A stretch of DNA of 64,000 nt, taken from positions 1 to 64,000 of the forward strand of contig JAJFUB010000039.1 of NCBI GenBank assembly GCA_021372615.1, written 5' to 3'. The notes below the pieces were generated by a model, which saw only the letters and a list, made by a program, of their open reading frames with translations, made no database searches and was not told the DNA's origin. The position numbers were made by a program, and so were the translations under genes. Shown in pieces: positions 42,128 to 52,495 of the stretch. Source of the DNA: a bacterium. Lineage in GTDB: Bacteria > Armatimonadota > Zipacnadia > Zipacnadales > UBA11051. Within the stretch, counting starts at the first letter, position 1; each line of letters opens with the position of its first letter.

Positions 42128-43150
42128 CTACCGGGCTGGACGCAAGGTGTGTCGTCGCTGCAGGGTCTCGATGGCTTCGAGAACCCTCCCCGTGCCGATC
42201 GCGACGGACGACATGGGGTCATCGGCGACGTGGACGGGGATCTGGGTCTCCATCTGCAGGATCAGGTCAATGCCGCCGAGCAACGCGCCCCCGCCGGTGA
42301 GGGTGATGCCCCGCTCAATGATGTCGGCAGCCAGCTCCGGCGGCGTCTTCTCCAGGATCGTCTTCACCGCGGCCACGATCTGGGAGACGCTCTCGAAGAG
42401 CGCGTCGCGCACCTCAATGGAGCTGACGGTGACGGTCTGCGGGAGACCGGAGACGATGTCCCGCCCCCGCACCTCCATCTCCTGTTCCCCGTTCGTCTTG
42501 CACGCCGACCCGATCTGGATCTTGATGTTCTCGGCCGTGCGCTCACCGATATCCAGATTGTAGACCCGCCGGATGTGGCGAATGATCGCCTCATCGAGTT
42601 GGTTGCCGCCCACCCGCAGCGAGTCGCTGACAACGATGCCGCCCAGGGAGATGACCGCGATGTCGGTCGTGCCCCCACCGATGTCCACGACCATGTTCCC
42701 GCCGGGGTTGGCGATGGGGAGCCCGGCCCCGATGGCGGCGGCCATGGGCTCCTCGATGGGGTAGGCGTCGCGGGCGCCGGCCGCACGCGCAGCGTCCAGA
42801 GCGGCGCGCTGCTCCACGCTGGTGGCGCCCGAGGGGATACACACAACGACGAGGGGCTTGAACAGGCGGGCGCGGTTCCCGCAGGCCTTGCGGATCAGGA
42901 AGGCCAGCATGTCGCGGGTCACGGAGTAGTCCGCGATGACGCCGTCGCGCAGGGGGCGAATGGCCACGATGGTGCCGGGCGTGCGCCCCAGCATCTCGCG
43001 CGCGTCCTCCCCCACCGACAGCACCCGCCGCGTGGCCTTGTCTATGGCAACGACCGACGGCTCGCGCAGAACGACGCCCCGCCCCCGCGCGTACACTACG
43101 ATGTTGGCTGTCCCCAGATCAATCCCCAGACGCTCGCCCAGGCCTAGCAT
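42128..43150 (-). CDS. mreB: MreB/Mbl rod-shape actin homologue
   Basis: A 340-residue bacterial actin that guides peptidoglycan synthesis in rod cells. Phosphate-1 loop GIDLGTANIVVY (residues 9-20), phosphate-2 VVDIGGGTTDIAVISLGG and the adenosine motif LTGGGALLGGID are all present. It starts inside the murA stop region (ATGCTAG, 7-base overlap), so MurA and MreB, both in wall growth, are co-translated. mreC and mreD do not follow; the convergent creatininase gene does. Confidence 0.95.
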   Translation of the reverse strand: MLGLGERLGIDLGTANIVVYARGRGVVLREPSVVAIDKATRRVLSVGEDAREMLGRTPGTIVAIRPLRDGVIADYSVTRDMLAFLIRKACGNRARLFKPLVVVCIPSGATSVEQRAALDAARAAGARDAYPIEEPMAAAIGAGLPIANPGGNMVVDIGGGTTDIAVISLGGIVVSDSLRVGGNQLDEAIIRHIRRVYNLDIGERTAENIKIQIGSACKTNGEQEMEVRGRDIVSGLPQTVTVSSIEVRDALFESVSQIVAAVKTILEKTPPELAADIIERGITLTGGGALLGGIDLILQMETQIPVHVADDPMSSVAIGTGRVLEAIETLQRRHTLRPAR

Positions 43151-44427
43151 ACGGCCTCCTCGATGGCGTGCTGCTGGCGATGGACCTGTGCGCCCAGGGA
43201 GGTCAGTTTGCCCTCGAAGTCCTCATAGCCCCGGTCGAGCTTGTCCGCACCCGATACCTCCGTGTGGCCGTCGGCCGCCAAGCCTGCCAGCACCAGCGCC
43301 GAGCCGGCGCGCAGGTCGGTCGCGACCACCGGCGCCCCCGAGAGCTTCTCGACCCCGCGAATGATCGCCACCCGGTCCTTGACCTGTATGTCGGCACCCA
43401 TCCGCAGCAGTTCATCGGTGTACGTGAACCGCATGTCGAAGATCGTCTCCTCGATGACGCTCGTGCCGGTGGCAATGCACCCGACTACGGCCATGTTCGG
43501 CTGCAGATCGGTGGGGAAGCCCGGGTAGGGGTTGGTGGTGATCTCCACGCTGCTGGGCCGGTTGACGGCTCGCAGGCGGATGGCATTGCCCTGACGCTCG
43601 ATGTGGGCTCCGGCTTGCTTCAGGTCCGGCAGCACGACATCCATGTGCTCGGGCACGCAGTGCGTGACGGTGACGTCGCCCCGGGTGATCAGTCCGGCGA
43701 TCAGGAAGGTCCCGGTCTCCATGCGGTCGGCAATCGCCGTGGCCTGCCCCGGTGCCAGCCGCTTCACCCCGCGAATGACCAGCCGCGAGGTCCCCATTCC
43801 CTGAATGTCAGCTCCGCACGACTGCAGGAACTGCTCGCAACTCACGACTTCGGGCTCCCGAGAGGCGTTCTCGATGATCGTGACGCCCTCGGTCAGCACG
43901 GCGGCCAGGAGCAGATTGACGGTTGCCCCGACGCTGCGGGTGCGGCCGTCCAGCAGCAGCTCGGTGCCCTGCAGGTGGGCGCCGCGCGCATGCATGACCC
44001 CACCCTCGATGCGGACATCGGCCCCCAACTCCCGGAACCCCTTGATGTGGTAGTCCACCGGCCGTTGCCCGAGCACGCAGCCCCCGGGCAGCGGCACCTC
44101 GGCCTCGCCGAACCGGGCCAGCAGCGGTCCGGCTACGTAGAACGAGGCCCGCATGGCGCGCATCAGTTCATCCGGGGGGGCGAGGGAACTGATGTTCGAG
44201 GCGTCAATCTTCAGACAGTCCCGGCCGACGAAGGTGCAGCGAGCGCCCAGCGCTCGCAGCAACTCAATCATGATCAGGACATCGGTGATCTGGGGGACGT
44301 TCTCGACGACGGTCTCGCCCTCAATCAGCAGGGCGGCGGCGAGGAGCGGCAAGCTTCCGTTCTTGGAGCCACTGATGCGGACTTCGCCCTGCAGCGGCCG
44401 ACCCCCGACAATGTGGAGCGTGTCCAC
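43144..44427 (-). CDS. murA: UDP-N-acetylglucosamine 1-carboxyvinyltransferase
   Basis: A 427-residue MurA, first committed enzyme of peptidoglycan synthesis, adding enolpyruvate from PEP to UDP-GlcNAc. Active-site Cys117 lies in LPGGCVLGQRPVDYH (fosfomycin target; not the Asp variant), and Lys22-Asn23 (SGSKNG) and Arg122 match substrate-binding residues. Start GTG at 44427, 6 bases after GAGAGGGA, agrees with the family N-terminus. Driven by a promoter inside the end of atpC; overlaps mreB. Confidence 0.96.
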   Translation of the reverse strand: MDTLHIVGGRPLQGEVRISGSKNGSLPLLAAALLIEGETVVENVPQITDVLIMIELLRALGARCTFVGRDCLKIDASNISSLAPPDELMRAMRASFYVAGPLLARFGEAEVPLPGGCVLGQRPVDYHIKGFRELGADVRIEGGVMHARGAHLQGTELLLDGRTRSVGATVNLLLAAVLTEGVTIIENASREPEVVSCEQFLQSCGADIQGMGTSRLVIRGVKRLAPGQATAIADRMETGTFLIAGLITRGDVTVTHCVPEHMDVVLPDLKQAGAHIERQGNAIRLRAVNRPSSVEITTNPYPGFPTDLQPNMAVVGCIATGTSVIEETIFDMRFTYTDELLRMGADIQVKDRVAIIRGVEKLSGAPVVATDLRAGSALVLAGLAADGHTEVSGADKLDRGYEDFEGKLTSLGAQVHRQQHAIEEAVC

Positions 44428-44641
44428 CGGCGGTCCCTCTCTTTCCCACGAATGCTGCTGCGTTTGCTGTGCGCCGGGGCACTGATCCGACCCTCTCGCG
44501 CAACCACCCGGCACGATGCTGTGCTGCGATTATGACTGCGTTGTGGACAGAGGCGGAAATGGCGTTGCAGACGGATACCCGCGTGGCCGGGCCGTGGTCT
44601 GCGGGGCGTGGCAACTCGCCGCACCGGCGGCGGTTAAGGGC

Positions 44642-44670
44642 ATGTTACCCCAAACCACACAGGGTGTCAA
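44642..44670 (-). promoter_or_regulatory. sigma70-type promoter for murA-mreB
   Basis: Minus-strand TTGACA (44670-44665), 17-base spacer, TAACAT (44647-44642); the -35 overlaps the atpC stop codon. Same architecture as the ileS promoter. The 239-base gap to murA contains a long 5' leader with no recognised riboswitch. Confidence 0.7.
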
Positions 44671-45080
44671 TGCGGCGGCTCACCGGCGACGCGCAGGCGG
44701 TTGATGGCCCGCAATAGCGCCGCCTCAGCCCGGTTGAGGTCCACTTGGGGGCTCTTCCGCTGTGCCAACCGCTCTCGCGCACGCCCCACCGCGGCACGGG
44801 CACGGTCCACATCAATCCCCTCCGCCGGCTCCGCCGCGTCGGCCATGACCGTCACCCGACCGTCCCGGAGGTGCAAGATCCCGCCGGCCAGGGCGAAGTG
44901 CCGCCAGTCCGATCCCCTGCGCACCCGCAGGTCGCCGACCCCGAGCTGTGAGATCAACGGCGCGTGGTGTGGGAGCATCCCGAAGTAGCCGTCGAGACCG
45001 GGCGCCACTACGCCGTCGGCCTCACCCTCGAAGGTGATCCCGTCGTGTGTCACTATCTCAATGTGGAGTTGCTTCGCCAT
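44667..45080 (-). CDS. atpC: F-type ATP synthase epsilon subunit
   Basis: A 137-residue central-stalk subunit: N-terminal beta-sandwich (about 1-88, HIEIVTHDGITFEGEADGVVAPGLDGYFGMLPHHAPLI) and C-terminal helix-turn-helix that can inhibit rotation. Last gene of the atp operon. No clear ribosome site precedes ATG 45080; the gap to atpD contains a palindromic repeat instead. Confidence 0.95.
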   Translation of the reverse strand: MAKQLHIEIVTHDGITFEGEADGVVAPGLDGYFGMLPHHAPLISQLGVGDLRVRRGSDWRHFALAGGILHLRDGRVTVMADAAEPAEGIDVDRARAAVGRARERLAQRKSPQVDLNRAEAALLRAINRLRVAGEPPH

Positions 45081-45121
45081 GGTATCAGTACTGCGCGTCC
45101 GCGGCCGTGCCGCGTGCGCGG

Positions 45122-45179
45122 GCGTGTCCTCACGCCCGCGATCCGCAGGCCGCCACAGGCCGCGCGCGTGAGGACACGC
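45122..45179. repeat. GCGTGTCCTCACGC inverted repeat between atpD and atpC
   Basis: GCGTGTCCTCACGC (45122-45135) and its exact inverse GCGTGAGGACACGC (45166-45179), 30 bases apart, in the 134-base atpD-atpC gap. A near copy occurs in the next gap at 46637-46687. The flanks also contain CCCACGCGG twice. Confidence 0.8.
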
Positions 45180-45214
45180 GCGCCCACGCGGTCCCTGCGC
45201 CGCCCACGCGGTCT

Positions 45215-46708
<1,494 letters not shown>

Positions 46709-47569
46709 TCAGTCTTCCTGCGACAGGGCGTCAGCGCCGCTGACGACCTCCAGCAGCTCGGTCGTGATCCCCGCCTGCCGTGCCCGGTTCAGATCGCGCA
46801 CCAGGTTCTGGCGCAGCTCTGCCGCGTTTTCCGTGGCCGCCGACATGGCCGTCATGCGGGCGGCCTGCTCGGCTGCGGCTGCCTGAAGCATCATGTTGAC
46901 GATCTGCGCCTCGACCGTGCGAGGCAGCAGTCCCGCCAGCAACTGCTCAGCCGGCGGCTCGAAGATGTACTCGCCCGTGGACGTCTCCGCCCCGTCGCTC
47001 CCGACAATCGGCAGCAACTGCTGCAGCCGCGCCGGGCGCCGCAACGGCGAGATGAACTCAGTGTAGATCATGTCCAGACGGTCAATGCGCCCGGCGTCGA
47101 ACAGGCCTCGGGCCGTTCGCGCCCCCTGCACCGCCTCCCGGCTATCGCCGGTGCCCGGCGCGGCCATGCTGAACACGTCATTCCAGCCCCGCCGTCGCGC
47201 GAACTCCGTCGCCCGGGCCCCCACGGTCAGCACCGTCACCGGCACATCCTGGTCGGCCATGTACTGCTCAGCCAGACGGAAGATGTTGGCGTTGTGGCTC
47301 CCGGCCAGGCCCTTGTCCCCTGCCACGATGATGAGCCCGACGTTCTCCACTGTCCGCTCCTGCAGATACGGGTGCAGGTCGGCGGGCACGTGGGCGGCCA
47401 CGTCGGCGGTGATCTCCGACAGGCGGCGCAGATACTCGCGGCTCGACTCCACGCGCGGCTGGACGCGCTTGAGACGGCTCGCCGCCACCATCTGCATGGC
47501 GCGAGTGATCTGCCAGATATTGCCGACGGTCTTGATCTTCCGCCGGATGACTCTCAGGTTGGCGCCCAT
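46709..47569 (-). CDS. atpG: F-type ATP synthase gamma subunit
   Basis: A 286-residue central shaft: N-terminal helix MGANLRVIRRKIKTVGNIWQITRAMQMVAASRLKR and C-terminal helix QAAAAEQAARMTAMSAATENAAELRQNLVRDLNRARQAGITTELLEVVSGADAL form the coiled coil that turns in the alpha3beta3 ring. CTGGAG precedes ATG 47569. Confidence 0.96.
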   Translation of the reverse strand: MGANLRVIRRKIKTVGNIWQITRAMQMVAASRLKRVQPRVESSREYLRRLSEITADVAAHVPADLHPYLQERTVENVGLIIVAGDKGLAGSHNANIFRLAEQYMADQDVPVTVLTVGARATEFARRRGWNDVFSMAAPGTGDSREAVQGARTARGLFDAGRIDRLDMIYTEFISPLRRPARLQQLLPIVGSDGAETSTGEYIFEPPAEQLLAGLLPRTVEAQIVNMMLQAAAAEQAARMTAMSAATENAAELRQNLVRDLNRARQAGITTELLEVVSGADALSQED

Positions 47570-47576
47570 GCTCTCC

Positions 47577-47685
47577 AGGGGTCTGTCCCCGTGAGACCGG
47601 CCGCACCGGTCTCTGAGGGGGCTGACCCCGACTCCTAGTCCTGATCTTGACTGCCGGGGTCAGCCCCCTGCGGGGACAGACCCCT
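47577..47685. repeat. nested 109-bp inverted repeat between atpA and atpG
   Basis: Outer arms AGGGGTCTGTCCCC (47577-47590) and GGGGACAGACCCCT (47672-47685) and inner arms AGGGGGCTGACCCCG (47616-47630) and CGGGGTCAGCCCCCT (47655-47669) are perfect inverse copies. A further hairpin, GAGACCGG/CCGGTCTC (47593-47613), lies in the left half. It could fold into a large branched structure in the atp mRNA. Confidence 0.85.
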
Positions 47686-47690
47686 CCCGC

Positions 47691-49208
47691 CTAGCTCGCC
47701 TGCTTCTGCGTCCGCTGGCGCAGGAAGTGCTGGATCGCCTCGCGCAGCGCCTCGCCGTCGGCGTCGTCCAGCCTGAGTGTCTCCGTCAGTCGCCGCACCA
47801 GCTCAGGGTACGCCTCGTGCACGAACTTCACGAGCTGCGGCGCCAGCGCGTGGACTTCCTCCACCTCGACCTGGTCCCACAACCCCTGCGTGCCCGCGTA
47901 GATCGTGATGACCTGGTCCACGACCGACACCGGCTCGTACTGGTTCTGCTTCAGCAGCTCCATCATGCGGCCGCCGCGCGCCAGCGTCGCGCGCGTGTTG
48001 GCGTCCAGATCGGACGCGAACTGCGCGAAGGCGGCGAACTCGCGATAGCTGGCCAGGTCGAGTTTGAGCCGACCCGCGACCTGCTTCATGATCTTGGTCT
48101 GCGCGGCGCTGCCCACGCGGCTGACGCTCATGCCGATGTTGATGGCCGGCCGCTGCCCGGCGTAGAACAGGTCGGGCTCCACGTAGATCTGCCCATCGGT
48201 GATGGAGACGAGGTTCGTCGGGATGTAGGCCGAGAAGTCGCCCTCCTGCGTCTCGACGATGGGCAAGGCGGTGAGGCTGCCCCCGCCCTTCTCGTCCGAC
48301 AGCTTGGCGGCGCGCTCAAGCAGCCGGGAGTGCAGGTTGAAGATGTCGCCGGGGAAGGCCTCGCGGCCCGGGGGCCGGCGGAGCAGCAGCGACACCTCGC
48401 GGTACGCCCGGGCGTGCTTGGTCAGGTCGTCGTAGACCACCAGAGCATGGCCCCCGCCGTCGCGGATGTCCTCGCCGATGGCGCAGCCCGCATACGGGGC
48501 GATGTACTGCAGGGCCGACGGGTCGGCCGCGGTGGCCGCCACGATGCAGGTGTACTCCATCGCGCCATGCTCTTCGAGCACGGCCCGCAGGCGCGCTACC
48601 TCGGCCGTCTTCTGGCCGATGGCCACGTAGATGCAGTAGACGCCCTTGCCCTTCTGGTTGATGATCGTGTCCGTGGCGATGGCCGTCTTGCCAATCTGGC
48701 GGTCGCCGATGAGCAGCTCGCGCTGCCCGCGACCGATCGGGATCATCGAGTCCACGGCCTTCAGGCCGGTCTGCAGCGGCTCGCTGACCGGCTGGCGCTC
48801 AATCACGCCGGGGGCGCGCTGCTCCAGCTCCATCCACTTGTCGCTGACGATCGGGCCGCCGCCATCCAGCGGCTCGCCCAACGGGTTCACGACCCGGCCG
48901 AACAGCGCGGGCCCGACGCGGGTGCCCGAGATCCGACCTGTGCTGCGCACTTCGTCGCCCTCGACGATGCCTTCATCCGGCCCCAGCAGGATGCAGCCCA
49001 CGTTGTCTTCTTCGAGATTGAGCACGATGCCCATGACGCCGCCGGGGAACTCCACCAGCTCGTTCGACATGGCCGCGGACAGCCCGTACACGCGCGCGAT
49101 GCCGTCGCCGACCTCCAGCACGGTACCGGTGTTCGCCATCTCCACGCGGGACTCGTACTCCTGCAATTCCTGCCTGAGTATCCCTGTGACTTCCTCGGGT
49201 TTCAGCAC
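47691..49208 (-). CDS. atpA: F-type ATP synthase alpha subunit
   Basis: A 505-residue non-catalytic nucleotide-binding subunit of F1: Walker A GDRQIGKT near 170, [21 protein letters not shown], and the C-terminal [27 protein letters not shown]. Start GTG at 49208 with GAGGAG 6 bases upstream. Normal length. Confidence 0.97.
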   Translation of the reverse strand: MLKPEEVTGILRQELQEYESRVEMANTGTVLEVGDGIARVYGLSAAMSNELVEFPGGVMGIVLNLEEDNVGCILLGPDEGIVEGDEVRSTGRISGTRVGPALFGRVVNPLGEPLDGGGPIVSDKWMELEQRAPGVIERQPVSEPLQTGLKAVDSMIPIGRGQRELLIGDRQIGKTAIATDTIINQKGKGVYCIYVAIGQKTAEVARLRAVLEEHGAMEYTCIVAATAADPSALQYIAPYAGCAIGEDIRDGGGHALVVYDDLTKHARAYREVSLLLRRPPGREAFPGDIFNLHSRLLERAAKLSDEKGGGSLTALPIVETQEGDFSAYIPTNLVSITDGQIYVEPDLFYAGQRPAINIGMSVSRVGSAAQTKIMKQVAGRLKLDLASYREFAAFAQFASDLDANTRATLARGGRMMELLKQNQYEPVSVVDQVITIYAGTQGLWDQVEVEEVHALAPQLVKFVHEAYPELVRRLTETLRLDDADGEALREAIQHFLRQRTQKQAS

Positions 49209-49286
49209 GGCTTGCTCCTCACTGCGGTGCGGCGCCGTTCATGACGCCAGTGTCGTCCAGTAACGCACGCGGCGGCTGTAACTGTC

Positions 49287-49345
49287 CAGTAGCGCGGGCG
49301 GCTCGCCCGCGCACGGCCCGGGCAGGCGAGCCGCCTGCCCTACTG
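49287..49345. repeat. 26-bp-arm inverted repeat between atpH and atpA
   Basis: Arms 49287-49312 and 49320-49345 are inverse copies with four mismatches (core GGCGGCTCGCC / GGCGAGCCGCC), 7-base loop. It resembles the CAGTAGGGCAGG-type palindromes and is distinct from the other atp-gap repeats. Confidence 0.8.
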
Positions 49346-49353
49346 AACTCGAG

Positions 49354-49911
49354 CTAGCCCAGCGCCGCCCTCTCGGTGCGCTGGAACTCCTGTCGCAGAC
49401 TCTCCAGGCGACCGCGGACGCTGCCATCTATGAGCAGGTCGCCCACTTTCACCGATACCCCCGCGATAACGCTCCGGTCCACCTTGGCGGTCAGCACGAT
49501 CTGCAGCCCCAGCAGGCCCGACAGGGCCTCCTGCAGCCGCTGCTGCTGTTCGTCCGACAGCGGCAGGGCGCTGCGCACCTCTGCGTGCCGGATCCCGGCC
49601 GCCTCGTCCTGCAGCCGCGCGAAGACCGTCCCTGCGTGGTGCAGTACGCCCAGCCGATGCTTTTCGATCAGCAGGTCGGCGAACCGCGCGAGCAGCGGTG
49701 GCGCGGCGGGGCCCATCAGGCGCAGCAGCACCGCTCGCTTCTGCGCATGCGGCAGGCGCGGGTCTGACAGCGCGTTGCGCAGACGCGTGTGCAGGCGGTA
49801 CATCTGCTGCACCTCGTGCAGCGTCACCCCGACCTGATCGGCCAGCCCGGCCTCGTGAGCGAGGCCGAAGAGGGCGGCAACATATCGTCGCGCGATGCGT
49901 TCGCTGATCAT
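49354..49911 (-). CDS. atpH: F-type ATP synthase delta subunit
   Basis: A 185-residue stator subunit joining F1 to the b subunits: ARRYVAALFGLAHEAGLADQV at the start, and C-terminal VKVGDLLIDGSVRGRLESLRQEFQ, the AtpH signature. Its ATG (49911) directly abuts the atpF stop. Confidence 0.95.
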   Translation of the reverse strand: MISERIARRYVAALFGLAHEAGLADQVGVTLHEVQQMYRLHTRLRNALSDPRLPHAQKRAVLLRLMGPAAPPLLARFADLLIEKHRLGVLHHAGTVFARLQDEAAGIRHAEVRSALPLSDEQQQRLQEALSGLLGLQIVLTAKVDRSVIAGVSVKVGDLLIDGSVRGRLESLRQEFQRTERAALG

Positions 49912-50433
49912 CTAGCCGGGCCTCTGCTCGCGCGCGGCGCGCTCGATGTCGCGCAGGAAGTCGTCCACGAGCGCCTCCTGGCGCTGCTCATCGAGGGCTT
50001 CCCGGATCACCTTGCCCGAGATCTCGACGGCCAGGTCGCTCACGGTGCGGCGCAGTTCGGCCAGGGCGATCTCCTTGCTGCGCTCGATCTCCCGCTGGCC
50101 CTGCTCAATGAGTTCCTGGCGCTCTCGCCGGCCCTCGGTGTGCATCTCGGCGATGGCGGCCTTGGCTTCCTGGGTCAGGCGCGCAATCTCGGCCCGCGCG
50201 CTCTCACGCTCGGTCTGCAGTTCCGCCTGCAGGCTCTCGTGCCGCTGCTTGGCCTCGTCGTTGAGCTGCTTGGCCTCGTTGATGCGGCCCTCAATCTCCC
50301 GGGAGCGGTCACCCAGGAACTGCGCGATCGGGGCCCACAGGTACGCCTTGAAGAACCACAGCAGCAGCAGGAAGCCGATAATGTTGATGAGCAGCGCTCC
50401 GGGCTCGATGCCCAGGTCGTGGAGAAGCTGCAT
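49912..50433 (-). CDS. atpF: F-type ATP synthase b subunit
   Basis: A 173-residue peripheral stalk: one N-terminal membrane helix (about 11-30, PGALLINIIGFLLLLWFFKAYLW split over the membrane) followed by a long Glu/Arg-rich coiled coil. AAAGGGAC upstream of ATG 50433. Only one b-type gene is present, so the stalk should be a homodimer. Confidence 0.95.
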   Translation of the reverse strand: MQLLHDLGIEPGALLINIIGFLLLLWFFKAYLWAPIAQFLGDRSREIEGRINEAKQLNDEAKQRHESLQAELQTERESARAEIARLTQEAKAAIAEMHTEGRRERQELIEQGQREIERSKEIALAELRRTVSDLAVEISGKVIREALDEQRQEALVDDFLRDIERAAREQRPG

Positions 50434-50456
50434 GGTGTGTCCCTTTCTCGCCCGTA

Positions 50457-50514
50457 GAGCGCGGCTCTCCAGCGCCGCAGGCAGGACTGCGTGCGGCCCT
50501 GCAGAACCGCGCTC
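50457..50514. repeat. inverted repeat between atpF and atpE
   Basis: GAGCGCGGCTCT (50457-50468) pairs with AGAACCGCGCTC (50503-50514) with one mismatch, in the 91-base atpE-atpF gap; the outer ends GTAG and CTAC (just before the atpE stop) echo the 10356 repeat. Confidence 0.65.
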
Positions 50515-50524
50515 CGGGGCTCTG

Positions 50525-50794
50525 CTACTGCCCGACTCTGGCTCGAATCACGTCCAGGACGGGAGCCAGCTTGCCCATGAGGATCAGGGCCAAGACGAAG
50601 GCGTAGATGACCAGCGACTCGATGAGCGCCAGGGCGATCAGCATTACCCGCTGGATGTCCGCCACGGCATCGGGCTGCCGCGCGATGGCTTCGAGAGCCG
50701 AGGCGGCGGCGCGTCCCTGCCCGATGGCTGCCGACAGGACCGCGATGGACACTCCCAGCCCAACCGCCAGCGCCAGTGCAGCTTCGTAAGTCAT
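50525..50794 (-). CDS. atpE: F-type ATP synthase c subunit (ring proteolipid)
   Basis: An 89-residue two-helix hairpin. Helix 1 has GxGxG-type packing (VGLGVSIAVLSAAIGQGRAAAS), the loop is ARQP, and helix 2 has the ion carboxylate Glu59 in LIESLVIYAF. Gln26, Glu59, Ser60 and Tyr64 match much of the sodium-binding signature of Na+-dependent rings; Thr after Ser is Leu here, so the ion is uncertain. AAAGAGGT precedes ATG 50794. Confidence 0.95.
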   Translation of the reverse strand: MTYEAALALAVGLGVSIAVLSAAIGQGRAAASALEAIARQPDAVADIQRVMLIALALIESLVIYAFVLALILMGKLAPVLDVIRARVGQ

Positions 50795-50882
50795 GTTCGT
50801 ACCTCTTTCCTCATCCGTCCGGCCGACCCGGACTGTGGCCCGTAGGGGGCGTGCAAGGCTAGGGACGGGCGCGGGGCCCGTG

Positions 50883-51665
50883 TCAGGCGGCGGGGGTCGC
50901 ATCGGTCGCGACCGGCCCCGGCGCCTCCTCGTGTGCGACGTGTTCCTCGTGCCCTTCGTGCTGGGTCGCCATCCCGATATAGGCCGCGGTTAGCGTAGTG
51001 AACACGAAGGCCTGGATGAACCCACCGAAGATGGCGAACGCGACCATCGGCAGGTGCAGCGGCAGGGGCACGTGGATGGCGTGGAAGATCTGCGTGGACA
51101 GGTCCAGGAAGGCCGCGACCGTCTTGTCCTCGCCGAAGATGTTGCCGAACAGACGCACCGACAGCGACACCGGTTTGGCCAGCTCACCGATGACGTGGAT
51201 GGGGATGTTCAGCGGGGCCAGCCACGGCGGGTCGCCCATGAAGTGCTTCAGGTACCCCAGCCCGCTGGCGCGGAAGCCGAAGTACTGCACCGCGCAGAAC
51301 ACGACGATGGCCAGCGCCACGGTCATGTTCAGGCTGGTCGTGGGCGACAGACAGCCGGGGATGATCCCGAACATGTTCAGGAAGAAGATGTAGATGAACA
51401 GCGTGGCCAGCAGCGGCAGGTACTTCTCTCCCCCCGTCCCGATCACGCCCACCGCAAAGCCTCGGAAGACCTCGTAGACCCACTCCCACAGGTTCTGCCA
51501 CCCGCGGGGGACGGCCGTCATGCGGCGGGTGCCCAGCACGACGAGCACCACCAGGATGAGCATGACCGTCCAGTTCGCCAGGGTAAAGACGTTGACGAAG
51601 CCGTGGCCCCACTTCTCGATCAGGGGCTCGAACGCGTTGTACCAGGTCTGCAGTTGCTCTTCCAT
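50883..51665 (-). CDS. atpB: F-type ATP synthase a subunit
   Basis: A 260-residue membrane subunit forming the ion half-channels. Five or six hydrophobic helices; the essential Arg is in KPVSLSVRLFGNIFGED, and GGFIQAFVFTTLTAAYIGMA is the last helix. The C-terminal tail (HEGHEEHVAHEEAPG) is rich in His and Glu. ATG 51665 is one base from the stop of the upstream gene. Confidence 0.95.
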   Translation of the reverse strand: MEEQLQTWYNAFEPLIEKWGHGFVNVFTLANWTVMLILVVLVVLGTRRMTAVPRGWQNLWEWVYEVFRGFAVGVIGTGGEKYLPLLATLFIYIFFLNMFGIIPGCLSPTTSLNMTVALAIVVFCAVQYFGFRASGLGYLKHFMGDPPWLAPLNIPIHVIGELAKPVSLSVRLFGNIFGEDKTVAAFLDLSTQIFHAIHVPLPLHLPMVAFAIFGGFIQAFVFTTLTAAYIGMATQHEGHEEHVAHEEAPGPVATDATPAA

Positions 51666-51666
51666 C

Positions 51667-52032
51667 TCAGGCTTTCGGCTCGGCCCCCGCCGCGCGCGGT
51701 GCTGCCGCGTACACGTGGACCAGGAAAACGACCAGGGATAGGGTGTAGCCGCCCAGGAGCAGCAGCGCATTGCGGCGCAGCGACACCACCAGCACATACA
51801 GCACACCGAGAATGAGCGGGTACTTCAGGAGGTGCACGACCAGCAGCAGCGTCTGCCGGGGCCCACGCGGTCCGGGGCCCAGGCCCCCCACCATCGCGCG
51901 CAGCCCGGACATGGTCAGCGCGCCCAGAACCAGACCCAGGGCGAAGTCCAACACTCCCGGCAGCCCGGTCCGCAGGGCGACAACCGCCGCGGCCATACCT
52001 GCAACGCCGCCGATGACCGCGTGCCGGCTCAC
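51667..52032 (-). CDS. atpI: ATP synthase subunit I-like membrane protein
   Basis: A 121-residue protein with about four hydrophobic helices and an Arg/Pro-rich loop (GPGPRGPRQT). Position between AtpZ-like and AtpB, size and topology fit AtpI, which helps assemble the c ring. Sequence identity alone would not prove it. Confidence 0.75.
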   Translation of the reverse strand: MSRHAVIGGVAGMAAAVVALRTGLPGVLDFALGLVLGALTMSGLRAMVGGLGPGPRGPRQTLLLVVHLLKYPLILGVLYVLVVSLRRNALLLLGGYTLSLVVFLVHVYAAAPRAAGAEPKA

Positions 52033-52036
52033 TGTC

Positions 52037-52315
52037 TCATCGCTTCCCGGTCCCCGCCATCTTCACCAGCCGGAACATCTGGACGAAACCGGCGGCGGCG
52101 CCCAGTAAGGCGCCCAGCGCGGTCAACCAGGGCTCGGTGTGCAACTGCCTGTCCAGCCACATGCCGCCCAGCGTCCCCAGGGCCACGCTGCCTGCCAGCA
52201 GGAAGCCAATGCCGCTCAGGATGGCGACAGCACGCCAACCGGCCGCCGCGCGCGCGGCGCTCGACGCCGCCTCACGCCTCCGCCGGTCTTCCTCGTCACC
52301 CATGCCCGTACCCAT
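52037..52315 (-). CDS. atpZ: AtpZ/AtpI-type protein heading the atp operon
   Basis: A 92-residue protein with a charged N-terminus and two membrane helices (about 28-52 and 62-82; AILSGIGFLLAGSVALGTLGGMWLD). It matches the small AtpZ family linked to ion supply or assembly of F-ATPase. First gene after the promoter; start at 52315 or the in-frame ATG at 52303, neither with a good ribosome site. Confidence 0.8.
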   Translation of the reverse strand: MGTGMGDEEDRRRREAASSAARAAAGWRAVAILSGIGFLLAGSVALGTLGGMWLDRQLHTEPWLTALGALLGAAAGFVQMFRLVKMAGTGKR

Positions 52316-52371
52316 TCTTCACGGTGACGTGGCCGTGGCGGTACTGCCACGTGACCACCTCACCGCCGCCG

Positions 52372-52400
52372 ATAATACGCCCCTGCTCCCCGCCTGTCAA
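52372..52400 (-). promoter_or_regulatory. near-consensus promoter of the atp operon
   Basis: Minus strand: TTGACA (52400-52395), 17-base spacer, TATTAT (52377-52372), about 57 bases before the first gene. It explains expression of the whole ten-gene unit. Confidence 0.85.
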
Positions 52401-52429
52401 CAGCCCTGGCGCCCTTTCTGACGCCTCGG

Positions 52430-52459
52430 TTGACGCCCCCGCCTCCGCTCTGATAAACT
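52430..52459 (+). promoter_or_regulatory. promoter for gatC-gatA
   Basis: TTGACG (52430-52435), 18-base spacer, TAAACT (52454-52459), 37 bases before gatC, divergent from and 30 bases away from the atp promoter. Confidence 0.6.
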
Positions 52460-52495
52460 GGCCCTATCCCCTTAGAATGTACGCCGGAGTTCGAC

